From assembly GCF_014138605.1 (NCBI RefSeq), contig NZ_JACJHX010000005.1:266562-330561 (forward strand): 64,000 nucleotides of DNA, given 5' to 3'. The notes beneath the pieces are model-generated. The model saw nothing but the letters and a program-made list of their open reading frames with translations, was not told the DNA's origin and made no database searches. Below are positions 1-9,179 of the stretch, one piece after another. The position numbers and the translations under genes were made by a program. Position 1 is the first letter of the stretch; each line of letters begins with the position of its first letter. This stretch comes from Peribacillus huizhouensis. Lineage in GTDB: Bacteria > Bacillota > Bacilli > Bacillales > DSM-1321.

Positions 1-225
1 GGCTGCAACTGCGAAAATAGGAGAGGAGATGCCTGACTGAATGCCAACACCAGTCGCAAGTGCTGTTACAGCAGCAGAATGAGAACTGGGCATTCCTCCA
101 GTAGAAGTAAGCAAGGACCAGTCGAGTTTACGCAGTGCAATATAGTGAATAGGTACCTTAATAAATTGAGCAAAGAAGATTGCAATAAGTGATGCAACGA
201 GAGGGAAATTAAAGAATAATTCCAT
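1..225 (-). CDS. yuiD: Divergent PAP2 family membrane protein YuiD, 5' part only
   Basis: The reading frame runs leftward off the window edge; only the first 75 codons are present. The N-terminus has a hydrophobic segment (FPLVASLIAIFFAQF) followed by the motif MPSSHSAAVTA, which resembles the PAP2-type phosphatase H-motif region of the DUF212/YuiD family. These are small integral membrane proteins of unknown activity. The ATG at 225 is preceded by an AGGCGG ribosome site. Its position beside pepA (yuiE) matches the Bacillus yui gene cluster, which supports the name. Catalytic activity is not established for this family. Confidence 0.85.
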   Translation of the reverse strand, partial: MELFFNFPLVASLIAIFFAQFIKVPIHYIALRKLDWSLLTSTGGMPSSHSAAVTALATGVGIQSGISSPIFAVAA

Positions 226-800
226 AGATGTCCGCCTACTTTCTTTTTAAAGTGTCCTTTTTTGGGAGTGTTCAAAAGGTCGGATAAATGGCTTGCGTAT
301 GCCTTAGTCACCCTGGCTTTCACACGGGAGAAAAACGCTCACCTATGCCTCAATTTTTATCCTCTTTTTAAACACGAACTTCCAGCAAAATATTCATTCG
401 ATCTTAATAAATGATAAGTGAAGTAAACTTTTTTATATTCCCCTAAAACGGTTCGATACCTTTAGAGTCATGAAGTTTTACTTTTTAAAACTAGATTATG
501 TATTATATGTATGCCATGATTCTATATTTTTCCTAACTCTATGTTTATATACCAAATGAATATAGCGTTAAAACGCCATTATTTACGATCAAGGATCAAT
601 CAAGTAGCACGCTGCACTCGCCTAATCCCAATGGTGGCGGTGCGGAGCCGGAATTTTGGATGTTTTCTCGATAAAATAAGTATACCTACTAAGGAGATTG
701 CCTAATTTAGTAAATCGCGAAGCCCCGTTCCCATATCCTTATACTAAAAGTTAATCATGTAAACTTCAAGAGTGTCTAGAGACGGAAGGATTCATTCGAA
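226..800. other. Intergenic region between yuiD and pepA
   Basis: About 575 bases between divergent genes with no convincing coding frame on either strand. An 85-codon open frame on the minus strand at 66-323 is an out-of-frame shadow of yuiD and its leader. I see no riboswitch or repeat here. Confidence 0.5.
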
Positions 801-802
801 AC

Positions 803-825
803 AGATTGTAAAATTAGCTATAATA
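803..825 (+). promoter_or_regulatory. Possible pepA promoter -10
   Basis: A TATAAT lies in GCTATAATAG about 30 bases before the pepA start, with only a weak -35 (TTCGAA, 18-base spacing). It is followed by a good ribosome site, AGGAGGAG. Confidence 0.4.
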
Positions 826-850
826 GAGAATAACAGGAGGAGAAGTTACA

Positions 851-2353
851 ATGTTTATCGTGAAAAATGAGTTGGATTTCAATCAACACGAAGAGTGTTT
901 ATTAATCGGTGTGTTCGAGAAACCGGTAAAATTTGCAGGGCCGGGGTTATTAGCAGATCAGCTGTTAGATGGTCAGTTAACGGAATTAGTGAAAGATGGT
1001 GAGATTTCTGCAAAGAAGAAATCCATCTCAAAAATACATACATTAGGTAAGGTTAGAGTTAAACGTTTTATTTTCGTAGGCCTAGGAAAAGAAAAGGAAT
1101 TAACCTTCGAAATATTACGTGAGGCTCTTGGAAAAGCATTCAAAACTTTGAAAGATGCAAAAATGACGTCAGCGGCAGCTGCATTAGATACATTTATTAC
1201 TGAAAAAGTCGATATCCTAGATGCAGCTCATGCATTAAGTGAGGCATTTGAGCTTTCGACTTATCAATTTGCAGGCTATAAACAAAAATCAAACGCCGTT
1301 GAAAAACGAATTGAATCATTTACCATCTATAGTGAAGAGGACGGAGATGAGATCCTTTCTTCATTACAAGTTGGCCAAGTATATGGAAGTGCTACGAATT
1401 CAGCACGTACGCTTGTGAATACGCCCGGAAATTTATTAACGTCAACTGATCTTGCTGAATATGCCCGCGAGCTCGGGGAAAAATATAATTTTGAAGTGGA
1501 AATTCTTGAAAAAGAAGTTATGCAAAAGCTTGGGATGGGTGCTATTCTTGCTGTAAATCAGGGATCCGTTGAACCTCCTAAAATGATTGTTCTAAAATAT
1601 CAAGGCAAAGATGATTGGAAAGATGTAATCGGTCTAGTAGGGAAAGGAATTACCTTCGATACAGGTGGATACTCCCTGAAAACGAAGGCGGGCATTGTCG
1701 GTATGAAAACAGATATGGGTGGTGCAGCAGCCGTTCTTGGTGCAATGGAAATTATCGGTGAATTGAAACCAGAGCAGAATGTTGTGGCAGTCATTCCATC
1801 TACCGATAACATGGTTAGTGGAAACGCCTTTAAACCGGATGATGTAATTACTTCGATGAGCGGAAAAACTATCGAAGTTCTGAACACAGACGCGGAAGGA
1901 AGACTTGTTTTAGCAGATGCCATCACATATGCCTTGCATCAAGGGGCAGATTATCTTGTTGATATCGCTACATTAACAGGTGGTGTGATCACTGCACTTG
2001 GAATGGATATGACCGGGGCTATGACGAATAATGAGGCATTCTTTGAAGAGGTGCTATTAGCTTCTTATGAAACAGGAGAACCAATGTGGCGTCTTCCCAT
2101 TACTGAAAAAGACAAAGAACGCGTGCGAAACAGCAAGATTGCTGATTTGAACAACTCACCGGGCGCTGCAGGACATGCGATAATGGGTGGAGCATTCATC
2201 GGTGAGTTTACCGAAAACAAGCCTTGGGTGCATCTCGATATTGCTGGTACATCTGTAACCAATTCAGCATCAGACTTAGGTACTTCTGGGGCAACAGGTG
2301 TTATGGTAAGAACATTAGCTACTCTCGTAGAACGTTTTGGTTTAGAAGATTAA
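851..2353 (+). CDS. pepA: Leucyl aminopeptidase (M17 family)
   Basis: Cytosolic zinc/manganese aminopeptidase that removes N-terminal residues from peptides during protein turnover. The 500-residue length is typical of family M17. The C-terminal catalytic domain carries the signature NTDAEGRL at about residues 345-352 and the metal and lysine region [16 protein letters not shown] near residue 265. The N-terminal domain is less conserved, as usual. ATG at 851 follows the ribosome site AGGAGGAGAAG. It corresponds to yuiE of Bacillus subtilis, next to yuiD. Transcription probably ends at the family B repeat and the hairpin at 2513-2557. Confidence 0.95.
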   Translation: MFIVKNELDFNQHEECLLIGVFEKPVKFAGPGLLADQLLDGQLTELVKDGEISAKKKSISKIHTLGKVRVKRFIFVGLGKEKELTFEILREALGKAFKTLKDAKMTSAAAALDTFITEKVDILDAAHALSEAFELSTYQFAGYKQKSNAVEKRIESFTIYSEEDGDEILSSLQVGQVYGSATNSARTLVNTPGNLLTSTDLAEYARELGEKYNFEVEILEKEVMQKLGMGAILAVNQGSVEPPKMIVLKYQGKDDWKDVIGLVGKGITFDTGGYSLKTKAGIVGMKTDMGGAAAVLGAMEIIGELKPEQNVVAVIPSTDNMVSGNAFKPDDVITSMSGKTIEVLNTDAEGRLVLADAITYALHQGADYLVDIATLTGGVITALGMDMTGAMTNNEAFFEEVLLASYETGEPMWRLPITEKDKERVRNSKIADLNNSPGAAGHAIMGGAFIGEFTENKPWVHLDIAGTSVTNSASDLGTSGATGVMVRTLATLVERFGLED

Positions 2354-2417
2354 GCAAAAGAGGTTACCTAACGAAAGCTTAGACCAAACCTCATGGTGTA
2401 AATGGAGGATGTCTCAT

Positions 2418-2500
2418 AAGCTGACCCCGCACTCTAACATATTAGTGTTGTAATACACTTACCTTATACTGTATGTAGTTGTTGCGGGGTCTAACCCTTT
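2418..2500. repeat. Family B inverted repeat, copy 1 (after pepA)
   Basis: Begins CTGACCCCGCACTCTAA and ends GTTGCGGGGTCTAACCCTTT, so the outer arms pair. The same layout recurs downstream of other stop codons at 6284, 31113, 33652, 41275, 42911 and 61477. Confidence 0.8.
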
Positions 2501-2512
2501 GCTCTCAACATG

Positions 2513-2557
2513 AAAAAGACTGATTCGATGGAATATTTTATGAATCAGTCTTTTTTT
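2513..2557 (+). terminator. Intrinsic terminator after pepA
   Basis: Stem AAAGACTGATTC / GAATCAGTCTTT with a 15-base loop, then a T run. Confidence 0.85.
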
Positions 2558-2559
2558 AG

Positions 2560-3060
2560 GACTATCTCATCTTGATTGAAAATTTAACATTTAAAGCGAT
2601 AATATGTCAGCCGTCTTCATGGGGGTTGGTTGGAAACCAAGTGGATTCCATCAGGGTTAAAGGTCGTGTCTGGAACTGTTTTAGAGTTAGTTTTACGGAT
2701 CATATCTGTTACAGTAGCTGTTTTTGATTGCTGCACTGCTGCCATAAGCTTACTCTGAAAATGGACGAGACATGGCGAAAGTATTGACAACTTTCTGTGC
2801 ATTAAACTGTGTTTGCCGATAGAATGAGTAAGCCTGGATTAACAGAAAGAAACTGGCGAAATACATCTTGATGATGGGAATATGGGTAGTCATCAGAAAA
2901 CCTTACATGATTTTCTGTCAAAAAGACCTCACCTTTCAAGCTGTTCTTATATGAAGAGTATCCAAATGGTATGCTGCTCAACAAAAAGGAAAAATTTTTA
3001 AATTAGTGCATCATTATTTGTATTTTAAATGTATTAGGTTTATGATATTATTAATACCTA
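2560..3060. other. Region without a recognised gene upstream of ribA
   Basis: Two minus-strand open frames of about 60 codons (2617-2802 and 2802-2984) lack ribosome sites and resemble nothing I recognise. They may be relics of a decayed gene or chance. No full FMN riboswitch (RFN) is visible before the rib genes. Confidence 0.4.
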
Positions 3061-3108
3061 GTTACAAAAAGTAAGGAATTTGAAAATCCTAAAGGTCAGG
3101 TGATCGAT

Positions 3109-3864
3109 ATGATTATAACTCCACAAATTAAAGAAATATTAATAGATAAAATGCAAATGATACAAAATCCAGGTAAGGGAGAAATATGTCTTGTAGGACC
3201 CGTAAACCTTCCTGTTGAACAAGGTGATTTTTCAGCTGTATTCCAGTGGTACACATGGCTTGAGCTTGATGACAAGATTCAAACAAAAGAAGATGTCCTT
3301 GAATCGTTAGCAACGGCTAATTTAGCTTTCGCTCAACAATCTTCTGTGCTAGTTTATGGTGATTTTAAGCAATCTGAACAAGCGTTAGTGAGAATGCATA
3401 GCATCTGCCATACCGGCGATATCTTCGGAAGTAAGCGGTGCGATTGTGGCTACCAGCTTCATCAATCGATGAAAATGATAACAGAGCATGGTTGTGGCGC
3501 TCTCTTTTATTTAGCTGACCACGAAGGGCGAGGCATCGGTCTGTTATCGAAATCACTTGCCTACATTTTGCAGCAAGAAGGATTAGACACAGTAGAAGCG
3601 AACCACGCGTTAGGATTTGAAGATGATACGCGTTCTTATGAGGGCGCCATCCGAGTACTTGAAGAACTGAGAGATAAACCAGTCGTTCTCATTACAAATA
3701 ATCCGAAAAAACTAGAAGCATTGCGAGATCACGGCTTGACTGCTAATGAACATATCCCGTTATGGGGCGGCTTGACTGAAACAAACAGCTTTTATTTAGA
3801 TACAAAAATAAAGAAATCAGGTCATATTCCACAAGAAGACTATATAGGAGCACTGATAAAGTGA
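3109..3864 (+). CDS. GTP cyclohydrolase II-like protein (RibA family)
   Basis: Family role: opens the imidazole ring of GTP to give the first riboflavin intermediate. The zinc site is visible as CHTGDIFGSKRCDCG (first Cys at about residue 100), and the active-site loop reads HEGRGIGLLSK where the usual form is QEGRGIGLLNK. The C-terminal TNNPKKLEAL motif is present. Length is 251 residues, against about 200 for the single-domain enzyme, with an extra 60-residue N-terminus. ATG at 3109 is preferred over GTG at 3100 because AGGTGAT sits at the right distance. It overlaps the ribD-type gene by 4 bases, so they are an operon, but no ribB/ribE/ribH is adjacent. Activity of this divergent paralogue is inferred. 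Confidence 0.8.
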   Translation: MIITPQIKEILIDKMQMIQNPGKGEICLVGPVNLPVEQGDFSAVFQWYTWLELDDKIQTKEDVLESLATANLAFAQQSSVLVYGDFKQSEQALVRMHSICHTGDIFGSKRCDCGYQLHQSMKMITEHGCGALFYLADHEGRGIGLLSKSLAYILQQEGLDTVEANHALGFEDDTRSYEGAIRVLEELRDKPVVLITNNPKKLEALRDHGLTANEHIPLWGGLTETNSFYLDTKIKKSGHIPQEDYIGALIK

Positions 3865-4961
3865 AAACAGATCATGAATATATGCAGTTGGCGCTTGATT
3901 TAGCAGCTACAGCCAAAGGAAAGACGAATCCGAATCCTGTTGTCGGAGCGGTAATTGTAAAAGATGGAGTGATCGTAGGCACTGGAATTCATCGGAAAGC
4001 AGGAGAACCCCATGCAGAAGTACATGCGTTTAAGATGGCTGGGGACTATGCACGTGGAGCAACTCTATATGTAACACTTGAGCCTTGTTCACACTTCGGA
4101 AAAACACCACCTTGTGCCAATTTAGTGAAAGAGTCTGAAGTAAGTCGTGTGGTCGTAGCTACTCAAGATCCGAATCCATCTGTGGCAGGAAGAGGAATTC
4201 GATTACTAAGAGAAGCAGGAATAGATGTTGAAGTAGGCGTTTTGGAGCACGAGGCAATATTACTCAATGAACGGTTTATTCATAATATGAAAACAAAACG
4301 ACCTTTCGTCATCTCTAAAACAGCTATGACGCTAGATGGCAAACTTGCAACTCACACAGGCCATTCGCAATGGATCACTGGAGAAGAAGCGCGCCGTTCC
4401 GTCCACCAGTTACGTAATGAAGTCGATTCGATTTTGGTCGGGATAGGTACCGTACTGGCAGATAATCCTTCGCTTACAACCCGCTTACCTGAAGGAGGCA
4501 AGAGCCCAATCCGCATTATTGTAGATAGCCAATTGCGTACGCCGTTAGAAGCAAAAGTGACCGAATGCAAAGAGGCAAAGACTTGGATTGTCACGTCAGA
4601 GGGAACAGATGCTGAGAAAAGAGCGGCCTTAATCGATAAGGGAGTTGAGCTCATCGATGTGCCGTTAACTGAAACGGGATTGAATCTGGAGTATCTATTA
4701 AACGAACTTTATCGTCGAGGTGTTACCGATGTCCTAGTTGAAGGTGGCGGAGAAATCAATGCTTCTTTTCTGCGGGCTGGTTTGATTGATAAATATATTG
4801 TGTATGTAGCGCCAAAGGTTCTTGCTGGCAAACATTCACTTACTCCTTTTGCTGGTGCAGATTCAGAAACGATGGGTGAAGCGAGAGATCTAAGCTTCCA
4901 TCATATTGAAAAAATCGGTGAAGATTTATGCATTACAGCCTATCCTACTATCAAGGGATGA
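3861..4961 (+). CDS. ribD: Bifunctional riboflavin deaminase/reductase RibD
   Basis: Second and third steps of riboflavin synthesis: deamination of the pyrimidine from GTP cyclohydrolase II, then ribosyl reduction with NADPH. The N-terminal deaminase domain (residues 1-145) has the zinc motifs HAEVHA and PCSHFGKTPPC. The C-terminal RibD reductase domain (about 150-366) shows the conserved TLDGKLAT and LVEGGGEIN stretches. Full length for the bifunctional enzyme. GTG start overlaps the ribA stop (GTGA). There is no clear RFN riboswitch upstream, unlike the classical rib operon, so this may be a second, differently regulated set. Confidence 0.9.
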   Translation: MKTDHEYMQLALDLAATAKGKTNPNPVVGAVIVKDGVIVGTGIHRKAGEPHAEVHAFKMAGDYARGATLYVTLEPCSHFGKTPPCANLVKESEVSRVVVATQDPNPSVAGRGIRLLREAGIDVEVGVLEHEAILLNERFIHNMKTKRPFVISKTAMTLDGKLATHTGHSQWITGEEARRSVHQLRNEVDSILVGIGTVLADNPSLTTRLPEGGKSPIRIIVDSQLRTPLEAKVTECKEAKTWIVTSEGTDAEKRAALIDKGVELIDVPLTETGLNLEYLLNELYRRGVTDVLVEGGGEINASFLRAGLIDKYIVYVAPKVLAGKHSLTPFAGADSETMGEARDLSFHHIEKIGEDLCITAYPTIKG

Positions 4962-4987
4962 AAGAGGAAAGAATGTAGTTTACTATG

Positions 4988-5150
4988 AACGGGTTAACTG
5001 CCCGTAAAAGCCCGATTGGTGGGTCACACAGACGATAGACCAATGGACGCAGTGCACTTAGTCTGTGTCTCGTTGAACCTTAGCGACAGTAGAACTGGAC
5101 TAACCATCAGTGGGGAGGAAGAATACCCACTGATTGAAGTTTCAGATTAT
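4988..5150 (+). repeat. Family A element A1 (left end eroded)
   Basis: Left hairpin reduced to AACGGGTTAACTGCCCG, then the module CCGATTGGT, the CACAGACGATAGAC..CTTAGTCTGTG stem, a TAGCGACAGTAGAACTGG segment, and the right hairpin ATCAGTGGGG..CCCACTGAT. It ends GAAGTTTCAGATTAT, a variant of the usual GAAGTTTCACTTTAT. It supplies the DNA directly before the next gene. Confidence 0.85.
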
Positions 5151-5166
5151 ATGGGGAGGAAACAAG

Positions 5167-5745
5167 TTGAAATTTGGTTTCGATATCGATGATACTTTAA
5201 TCAATTTACGAGAGCATGCCTTTCATTTATATAACAAAAAATTAAACAAAAACGTGGAATTATCGGCATTTAAAGCTTTGAACACATTGGAAATTCATGA
5301 ACCGTTTGGACTAACTGCACAAGAAGGCGGAGCAATGTGGAATAGTTTAGCAGAAGAAATTTACTATACAACTTGCCCTGCATTTGAAGGAGCAATTGAA
5401 ACGTTGCAGCAGCTTGTCAAGGATGGCCATGAGGTCTTCTATATTACTGCAAGGAATGCTGAGCATTGCGAACGGACTAAAGACTGGCTTATTCAAAATC
5501 AATTTCCAGTAAAAGAAGGACATTTCTTTTGCGGGATGAAGGATAAAGAAAAAATCCGAATTATTGAGGATCTACAATTAGATTATTATTTTGACGATAA
5601 ACCAGCTGTACTAGAAACTTTATTGGATGTTCCGACAAAAGTATTCGCGATTGACAACAGTTATAACCAAGAATTGAAGATTCCGAGGCTTTTGAGCTGG
5701 TTTGATTTACAGGAAATCATTGCTGATAAAAAACCTGGCCTATAA
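5167..5745 (+). CDS. HAD-family 5'-nucleotidase-like protein
   Basis: Soluble HAD phosphohydrolase. Motif I FDIDDTL carries the nucleophile and acid Asp near residue 5, motif II is ITARN near residue 99, and motif III is FDDKP near residue 147. The closest family I recognise is the NT5C/YqfW group of (deoxy)nucleotidases at about 190 residues. I place the start at TTG 5167 because GGGGAGG lies 7 bases upstream. An upstream ATG at 5134 would translate the end of repeat A1 and is rejected. The substrate is unknown. A strong terminator overlaps the stop codon. Confidence 0.8.
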   Translation: MKFGFDIDDTLINLREHAFHLYNKKLNKNVELSAFKALNTLEIHEPFGLTAQEGGAMWNSLAEEIYYTTCPAFEGAIETLQQLVKDGHEVFYITARNAEHCERTKDWLIQNQFPVKEGHFFCGMKDKEKIRIIEDLQLDYYFDDKPAVLETLLDVPTKVFAIDNSYNQELKIPRLLSWFDLQEIIADKKPGL

Positions 5746-5771
5746 GCTTTCCGGTTTAGGCCAGGTTTTTT
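5729..5771 (+). terminator. Terminator after the HAD gene
   Basis: AAAACCTGGCCTA pairs with TTAGGCCAGGTTTT, ending in a T run. The left arm includes the stop codon. Confidence 0.85.
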
Positions 5772-5785
5772 GTCATTTACCTATC

Positions 5786-5827
5786 GTGTAAACGATATAA
5801 TAGATGTGGGGGCAAGACCCCTTCGTT
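5786..5827. repeat. Family B half repeat
   Basis: AACGATATAATAGATGTGGGG..GACCCC matches the right half of the copies at 16118 and 31190. The left half is missing. Confidence 0.55.
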
Positions 5828-5864
5828 ACTTTCATTTAATACTGATGAAAAAGGGGGAAAGTCT

Positions 5865-6263
5865 ATGGAATACAATATTGAAAAATCAATGTTGAAATCA
5901 TTAGGGATTGAAATAATAGAGTTGAGTAAAGGGAAAGTCATTGCCACGATGCCAGTTGATGAAAGAACATGGCAGCCAGTTGGATTACTTCATGGTGGTG
6001 CTTCCGTGGCACTTGCTGAAACCGCTGCGAGTATTGGTGGCTATGAGCTTGTAGACAAAACAAAAGAAGCTGTTGTTGGACTCGAGATCAATGCCAATCA
6101 TATTAAAGGAAAACGTTCTGGTATTGTAACAGCTGAAGCAAATATTCTTCATAGAGGAAAAACAACGATGGTTTGGGACATTAAAATTCGTGATGAAGAA
6201 GACCAGCTTATTTGCGTATCCCGCTGTACATTGGCAGTTATTGTACTGAAACAGAAAAACTAA
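5865..6263 (+). CDS. Hotdog-fold thioesterase (PaaI/YuxO-like)
   Basis: 132 residues, a single 4HBT-type hotdog domain. The active-site segment LLHGGASVALAETAAS (about residues 41-56) has the conserved HGG loop and the acidic residue of the PaaI/MenI/YuxO group, which hydrolyse acyl-CoA thioesters such as DHNA-CoA or phenylacetyl-CoA derivatives. The substrate cannot be read from sequence. The start follows AAAGGGGGAAAG. A family B repeat follows the stop by about 20 bases. Confidence 0.85.
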   Translation: MEYNIEKSMLKSLGIEIIELSKGKVIATMPVDERTWQPVGLLHGGASVALAETAASIGGYELVDKTKEAVVGLEINANHIKGKRSGIVTAEANILHRGKTTMVWDIKIRDEEDQLICVSRCTLAVIVLKQKN

Positions 6264-6283
6264 CACATCTATCAATTTACGAC

Positions 6284-6374
6284 AGGGTCTAACTTAGTAC
6301 TCCATCACACAGTTTAGCGTATTATTCCCCTTCAATTAAACTGTTTGTAGCAGTTGCGGGTTCTGACCCTTTCG
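6284..6374. repeat. Family B inverted repeat, copy 2
   Basis: AGGGTCTAACTTAGTACTCC at the left and GTTGCGGGTTCTGACCCTTT at the right. It lies just downstream of the thioesterase stop. Confidence 0.75.
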
Positions 6375-6483
6375 TAATGAACTCCCCCTTCAAACCTTCC
6401 TGCGCATTCTTACCTTTTACTACCCTTTCAAAGCATCTTATAACAAGTTCCGCACAAGCGGTCTAGCCGCTAATAGGTTTTAT

Positions 6484-6950
6484 CTCGCATGAACAGGCGT
6501 CCCCCAATTCAAGGCTTAGAGGAATCGAAGAAGCTAACAAGGTAAAGACGTGAAATGACTTCATGCTGAACTAGGCTAATAATAGATTTATTATGTATGA
6601 TAGAAAGAATTTATTTAATAATTCTTTCCCCCAAGCAACGAGACAAGCTGATGCGTATGATGCTGTATAACGACTGTAGCATCTTCTGCTGTTAGTATTC
6701 TTCAACTAATTTTTTTAGTAACAAAGATATAGGTGGGGGACAATTGCCCATAGCCTGATTGGTGAGCTACTGTGAGTGCTTTTTACGGTTTTTGATGAGG
6801 CCGATAGGATGAAGGTCAAATTGACGAAAGACTAAAGAAGCGGCGCATTTAGTCTGTGATTCACTGAATCTTAGTTCGCACTGTTCGATTGATCGAAGTT
6901 GAAAGCAAAGATCTTATCGACAGTAGAACGGGGCTAACCATCAGTGAGGG
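6484..6950 (+). repeat. Family A element A2, interrupted and right-truncated
   Basis: Preceded by TTTAT at 6479-6483. The left hairpin arm (ACAGGCGTCCCCCAATTCAAGG) starts at 6491, but its partner (GGTGGGGGACAATTGCCC) lies at about 6732, so roughly 200 bases occupy the loop. The internal stem modules CGAAAGACTAAAG..CTTAGTCTGTG and the GATCGAAG..GATCTTATCGACAGT segment follow. The right hairpin stops at ATCAGTGAGGG and the terminal TTCACTTTAT is absent. No coding capacity is seen in the inserted 200 bases. Confidence 0.7.
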
Positions 6951-7040
6951 TAAGTTCTAACAAATTGGAAGAGGAATTGTTGATAGAGATGTAGAACAAT
7001 GTTAGGGAAAGAAAAAACTAAATTTTTTATAATATTCTGT

Positions 7041-7046
7041 TATAAT
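7041..7046 (+). promoter_or_regulatory. -10 box for kapD
   Basis: TATAAT about 40 bases before the kapD start. The -35 region is poor. Confidence 0.4.
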
Positions 7047-7082
7047 ACAACAATAAGTTTTTAGAAAAGGGGGATGAAAGAC

Positions 7083-7697
7083 ATGGAACAATACTTATTC
7101 ATTGACTTTGAGTTTACCATGCCAGAGGGAAAGGGGAAGCCTGAGGGTTTTTATCAGGAAATTATTGAAGTCGGCTTTGTTTCTGTAATAGATGATAAAT
7201 TAGGTGATCAATTTTCTTCGTTTGTTGTTCCTAATAAGTTTTCACATTTAACAGAGCGCTGCAAAAGATTTCTTCATATTTCTCAAAGTCAGGTAAATCA
7301 AGGTATTAGTTTTGCCGAACTTGTAATATTATTACAAAGTTATGATCAGAAGTGTCCAACAAAGATCGTTACATGGGGAAATATGGATATGAAGGTGTTG
7401 CGTAATAATTGTCAAAAAGCTGGAGTGGAGTTTCCTTTTACTGGGGAACAAATTGACTTATCAATGGAGTATAAACGCTTTTTTGGAGATCAAAACCAAA
7501 CAGGTCTGTGGAAAGCGGTACAGGCTTATGGAAAAGAAGGAACAGGACGGCACCATCGTGCTCTTGATGATGCGATGACAACGTATAATATTTATAAATT
7601 AGTAGAGAAAGATAAAAGCTATATGAAAAATCACCAGCCTACAACGATTGGGGATCGGATTGATTTGTCTAAAGTTTTAAATAAACTTGTATTATAA
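7083..7697 (+). CDS. kapD: Sporulation inhibitor / 3'-5' exonuclease-fold protein KapD
   Basis: DEDDh exonuclease-fold protein. Exo I FIDFEFT near the N-terminus, exo II around WGNMDMKVL, and exo III HHRALDDAM near residue 160 are visible, so the four acidic residues and the histidine look intact. In B. subtilis KapD is an inhibitor of the KinA-dependent route to sporulation. The start at 7083 is preferred to 7074 because the AAGGGGG ribosome site touches 7074. It converges with kapB, as in Bacillus. Biochemical activity is inferred from motifs. Confidence 0.9.
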   Translation: MEQYLFIDFEFTMPEGKGKPEGFYQEIIEVGFVSVIDDKLGDQFSSFVVPNKFSHLTERCKRFLHISQSQVNQGISFAELVILLQSYDQKCPTKIVTWGNMDMKVLRNNCQKAGVEFPFTGEQIDLSMEYKRFFGDQNQTGLWKAVQAYGKEGTGRHHRALDDAMTTYNIYKLVEKDKSYMKNHQPTTIGDRIDLSKVLNKLVL

Positions 7698-7728
7698 AAG
7701 CCAAATCATAAGAATTGATTTGGCTTTT
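7696..7728. terminator. Bidirectional terminator between kapD and kapB
   Basis: AAAAGCCAAATCA / TGATTTGGCTTTT with a 7-base loop between convergent genes. Confidence 0.85.
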
Positions 7729-7734
7729 ACGCAT

Positions 7735-8121
7735 TTATTTAAAATAGTCTTTCTCTAGTTCTTCGATCTGTTGCAGACTTCTTTGATTCCAATCGTCTTG
7801 AGTCTCTGACAGCTTTTGTTTCATCGCTTCAACCGATTGTTGCAGCGATTGTTTATAATCGGGAATCTCACTTGTGTACGCTCTAACCATATTTTTAGGC
7901 ACATTCATTTGTTCACGGAAAGCGAGTGCTCGGCGCTGATGGAACAAGGCGACATCAACTTGTTTTGGATGGTGTAAATCACCTTGCATAGGGTGCTTGG
8001 CAACAGCAAGAACACGGACAAGATAAGCGTTTGGCCTCTCTTCAGTAATTTCCCCTAAATATTTCCCTGTTTTATAAATCGCGGAAACCTTGTCCCCAAC
8101 TGAAAATTTCTCTTCACTCAT
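7735..8121 (-). CDS. kapB: Kinase-associated protein KapB
   Basis: 128 residues, matching the KapB family in length and in motifs (GDKVSAIYKTGKYLGEI, HPMQGDLHHP, HQRRALAFREQ). In B. subtilis KapB is needed for KinB signalling into the sporulation phosphorelay and has been described as a lipoprotein. Here I see no signal peptide or lipobox. The N-terminal half looks like an SH3-type barrel and the C-terminal half is helical. The start at 8121 follows AAAAGGGGAA on the minus strand. KinB itself is not in the window. Confidence 0.9.
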   Translation of the reverse strand: MSEEKFSVGDKVSAIYKTGKYLGEITEERPNAYLVRVLAVAKHPMQGDLHHPKQVDVALFHQRRALAFREQMNVPKNMVRAYTSEIPDYKQSLQQSVEAMKQKLSETQDDWNQRSLQQIEELEKDYFK

Positions 8122-8417
8122 TTCTATTCCCCTTTTCCTACTAAACTTTCTTCATCATACAAAATTTAAAGAAGGCTTTCAAATACTGGGAGAGGAAGAT
8201 ATAAATTAGGGTTACTATTGTGTATTAATAAAATGGACAAGATGTTAATTAAATCCTTTCAAGTAATATAAAAAAGAGACAAATCTAGTCGGAATTCATC
8301 ATTACCGGCAAGTCGCTTGCACTTTGCTAATGGATTCGTGTAAAGTGTACAATTGAAGCACATAATAGTAGATTCATTATTATGGACGGATTATTTATAG
8401 GAAAGAAGGGATTTTAA

Positions 8418-9008
8418 ATGACGAACTATCCACAATTAACATCTGAAGTATTAGAAAATGAAAAAGCAGTCATTATGGAAACGAGCCAAGGAAATATCAA
8501 AATTAAATTTTTTCCTGAATTAGCTCCAAAAACAGTTGAGAACTTCTTAACACACGCTGAGAACGGCTATTATGACGGGATTATTTTCCACCGTGTAATT
8601 AAAGATTTCATGATTCAAGGTGGGGATCCACAAGGAACTGGTATGGGTGGAGAAAGCATTTGGGGAGCTCCATTTGAAGATGAATTCTCTATGCAATTAT
8701 TCAATCTGCGTGGCGCATTATCTATGGCCAATGCTGGACCAGGGACGAATGGAAGTCAATTCTTTATCGTTCAAGCACAACATGTTGACTCAAGAATGGG
8801 TGAACAAATGAAACAAGCAGGCTACCCAGAAGAAATTATTGAAGCTTACATGTCAACTGGTGGTACTCCTTGGCTTGACCATAAGCATTCTGTTTTTGGA
8901 CAAGTTGTGGAAGGCATGGATGTAGTCGATGCCATTGCTAATGCAAAAACAACTTACGGTGATAAACCAGCTGAAGACATCGTGATTCAATCGATTAAAT
9001 TAGTCTAA
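8418..9008 (+). CDS. Cyclophilin-type peptidyl-prolyl cis-trans isomerase
   Basis: Catalyses proline isomerisation in protein folding. The 196-residue protein has the cyclophilin signature [19 protein letters not shown], the active-site Arg in FHRV, FFIVQA and the [14 protein letters not shown] segment. There is an insertion relative to 145-residue PpiB around [18 protein letters not shown], common in Bacillales homologues. No signal peptide, so it is cytosolic. The start follows GAAAGAAGGGA. It ends at a clear terminator. Confidence 0.93.
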   Translation: MTNYPQLTSEVLENEKAVIMETSQGNIKIKFFPELAPKTVENFLTHAENGYYDGIIFHRVIKDFMIQGGDPQGTGMGGESIWGAPFEDEFSMQLFNLRGALSMANAGPGTNGSQFFIVQAQHVDSRMGEQMKQAGYPEEIIEAYMSTGGTPWLDHKHSVFGQVVEGMDVVDAIANAKTTYGDKPAEDIVIQSIKLV

Positions 9009-9015
9009 ATTCTAG

Positions 9016-9051
9016 AGAAACGGGAGAGATTGGTCTCTCGTTTCTTTTTTT
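9016..9051 (+). terminator. Terminator after the cyclophilin gene
   Basis: GAAACGGGAGAGA / TCTCTCGTTTC followed by T7. Confidence 0.85.
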
Positions 9052-9179
9052 GATCACCACTTATTTCCTCATGAAAAAACCTCTAGGTGCTTTTATAAAA
9101 TGGCTGTGGTAAAGAATCATATTCTTACAATGCACATTCAAGTTTAACAGAGCCAAAAATAAAGATAAGGAGCGTAGCC

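Noticed and set aside
66..323. 85-codon minus-strand frame at the left edge
   Set aside because: Overlaps yuiD in another frame; the yuiD frame has the conserved motif and ribosome site.
2617..2984. Two minus-strand frames of about 60 codons
   Set aside because: No ribosome sites, no recognised similarity; at most relics.
2980..3110. FMN riboswitch before ribA
   Set aside because: Only AAGGTCAGGTGAT resembles one RFN strand; the other conserved helices are missing.
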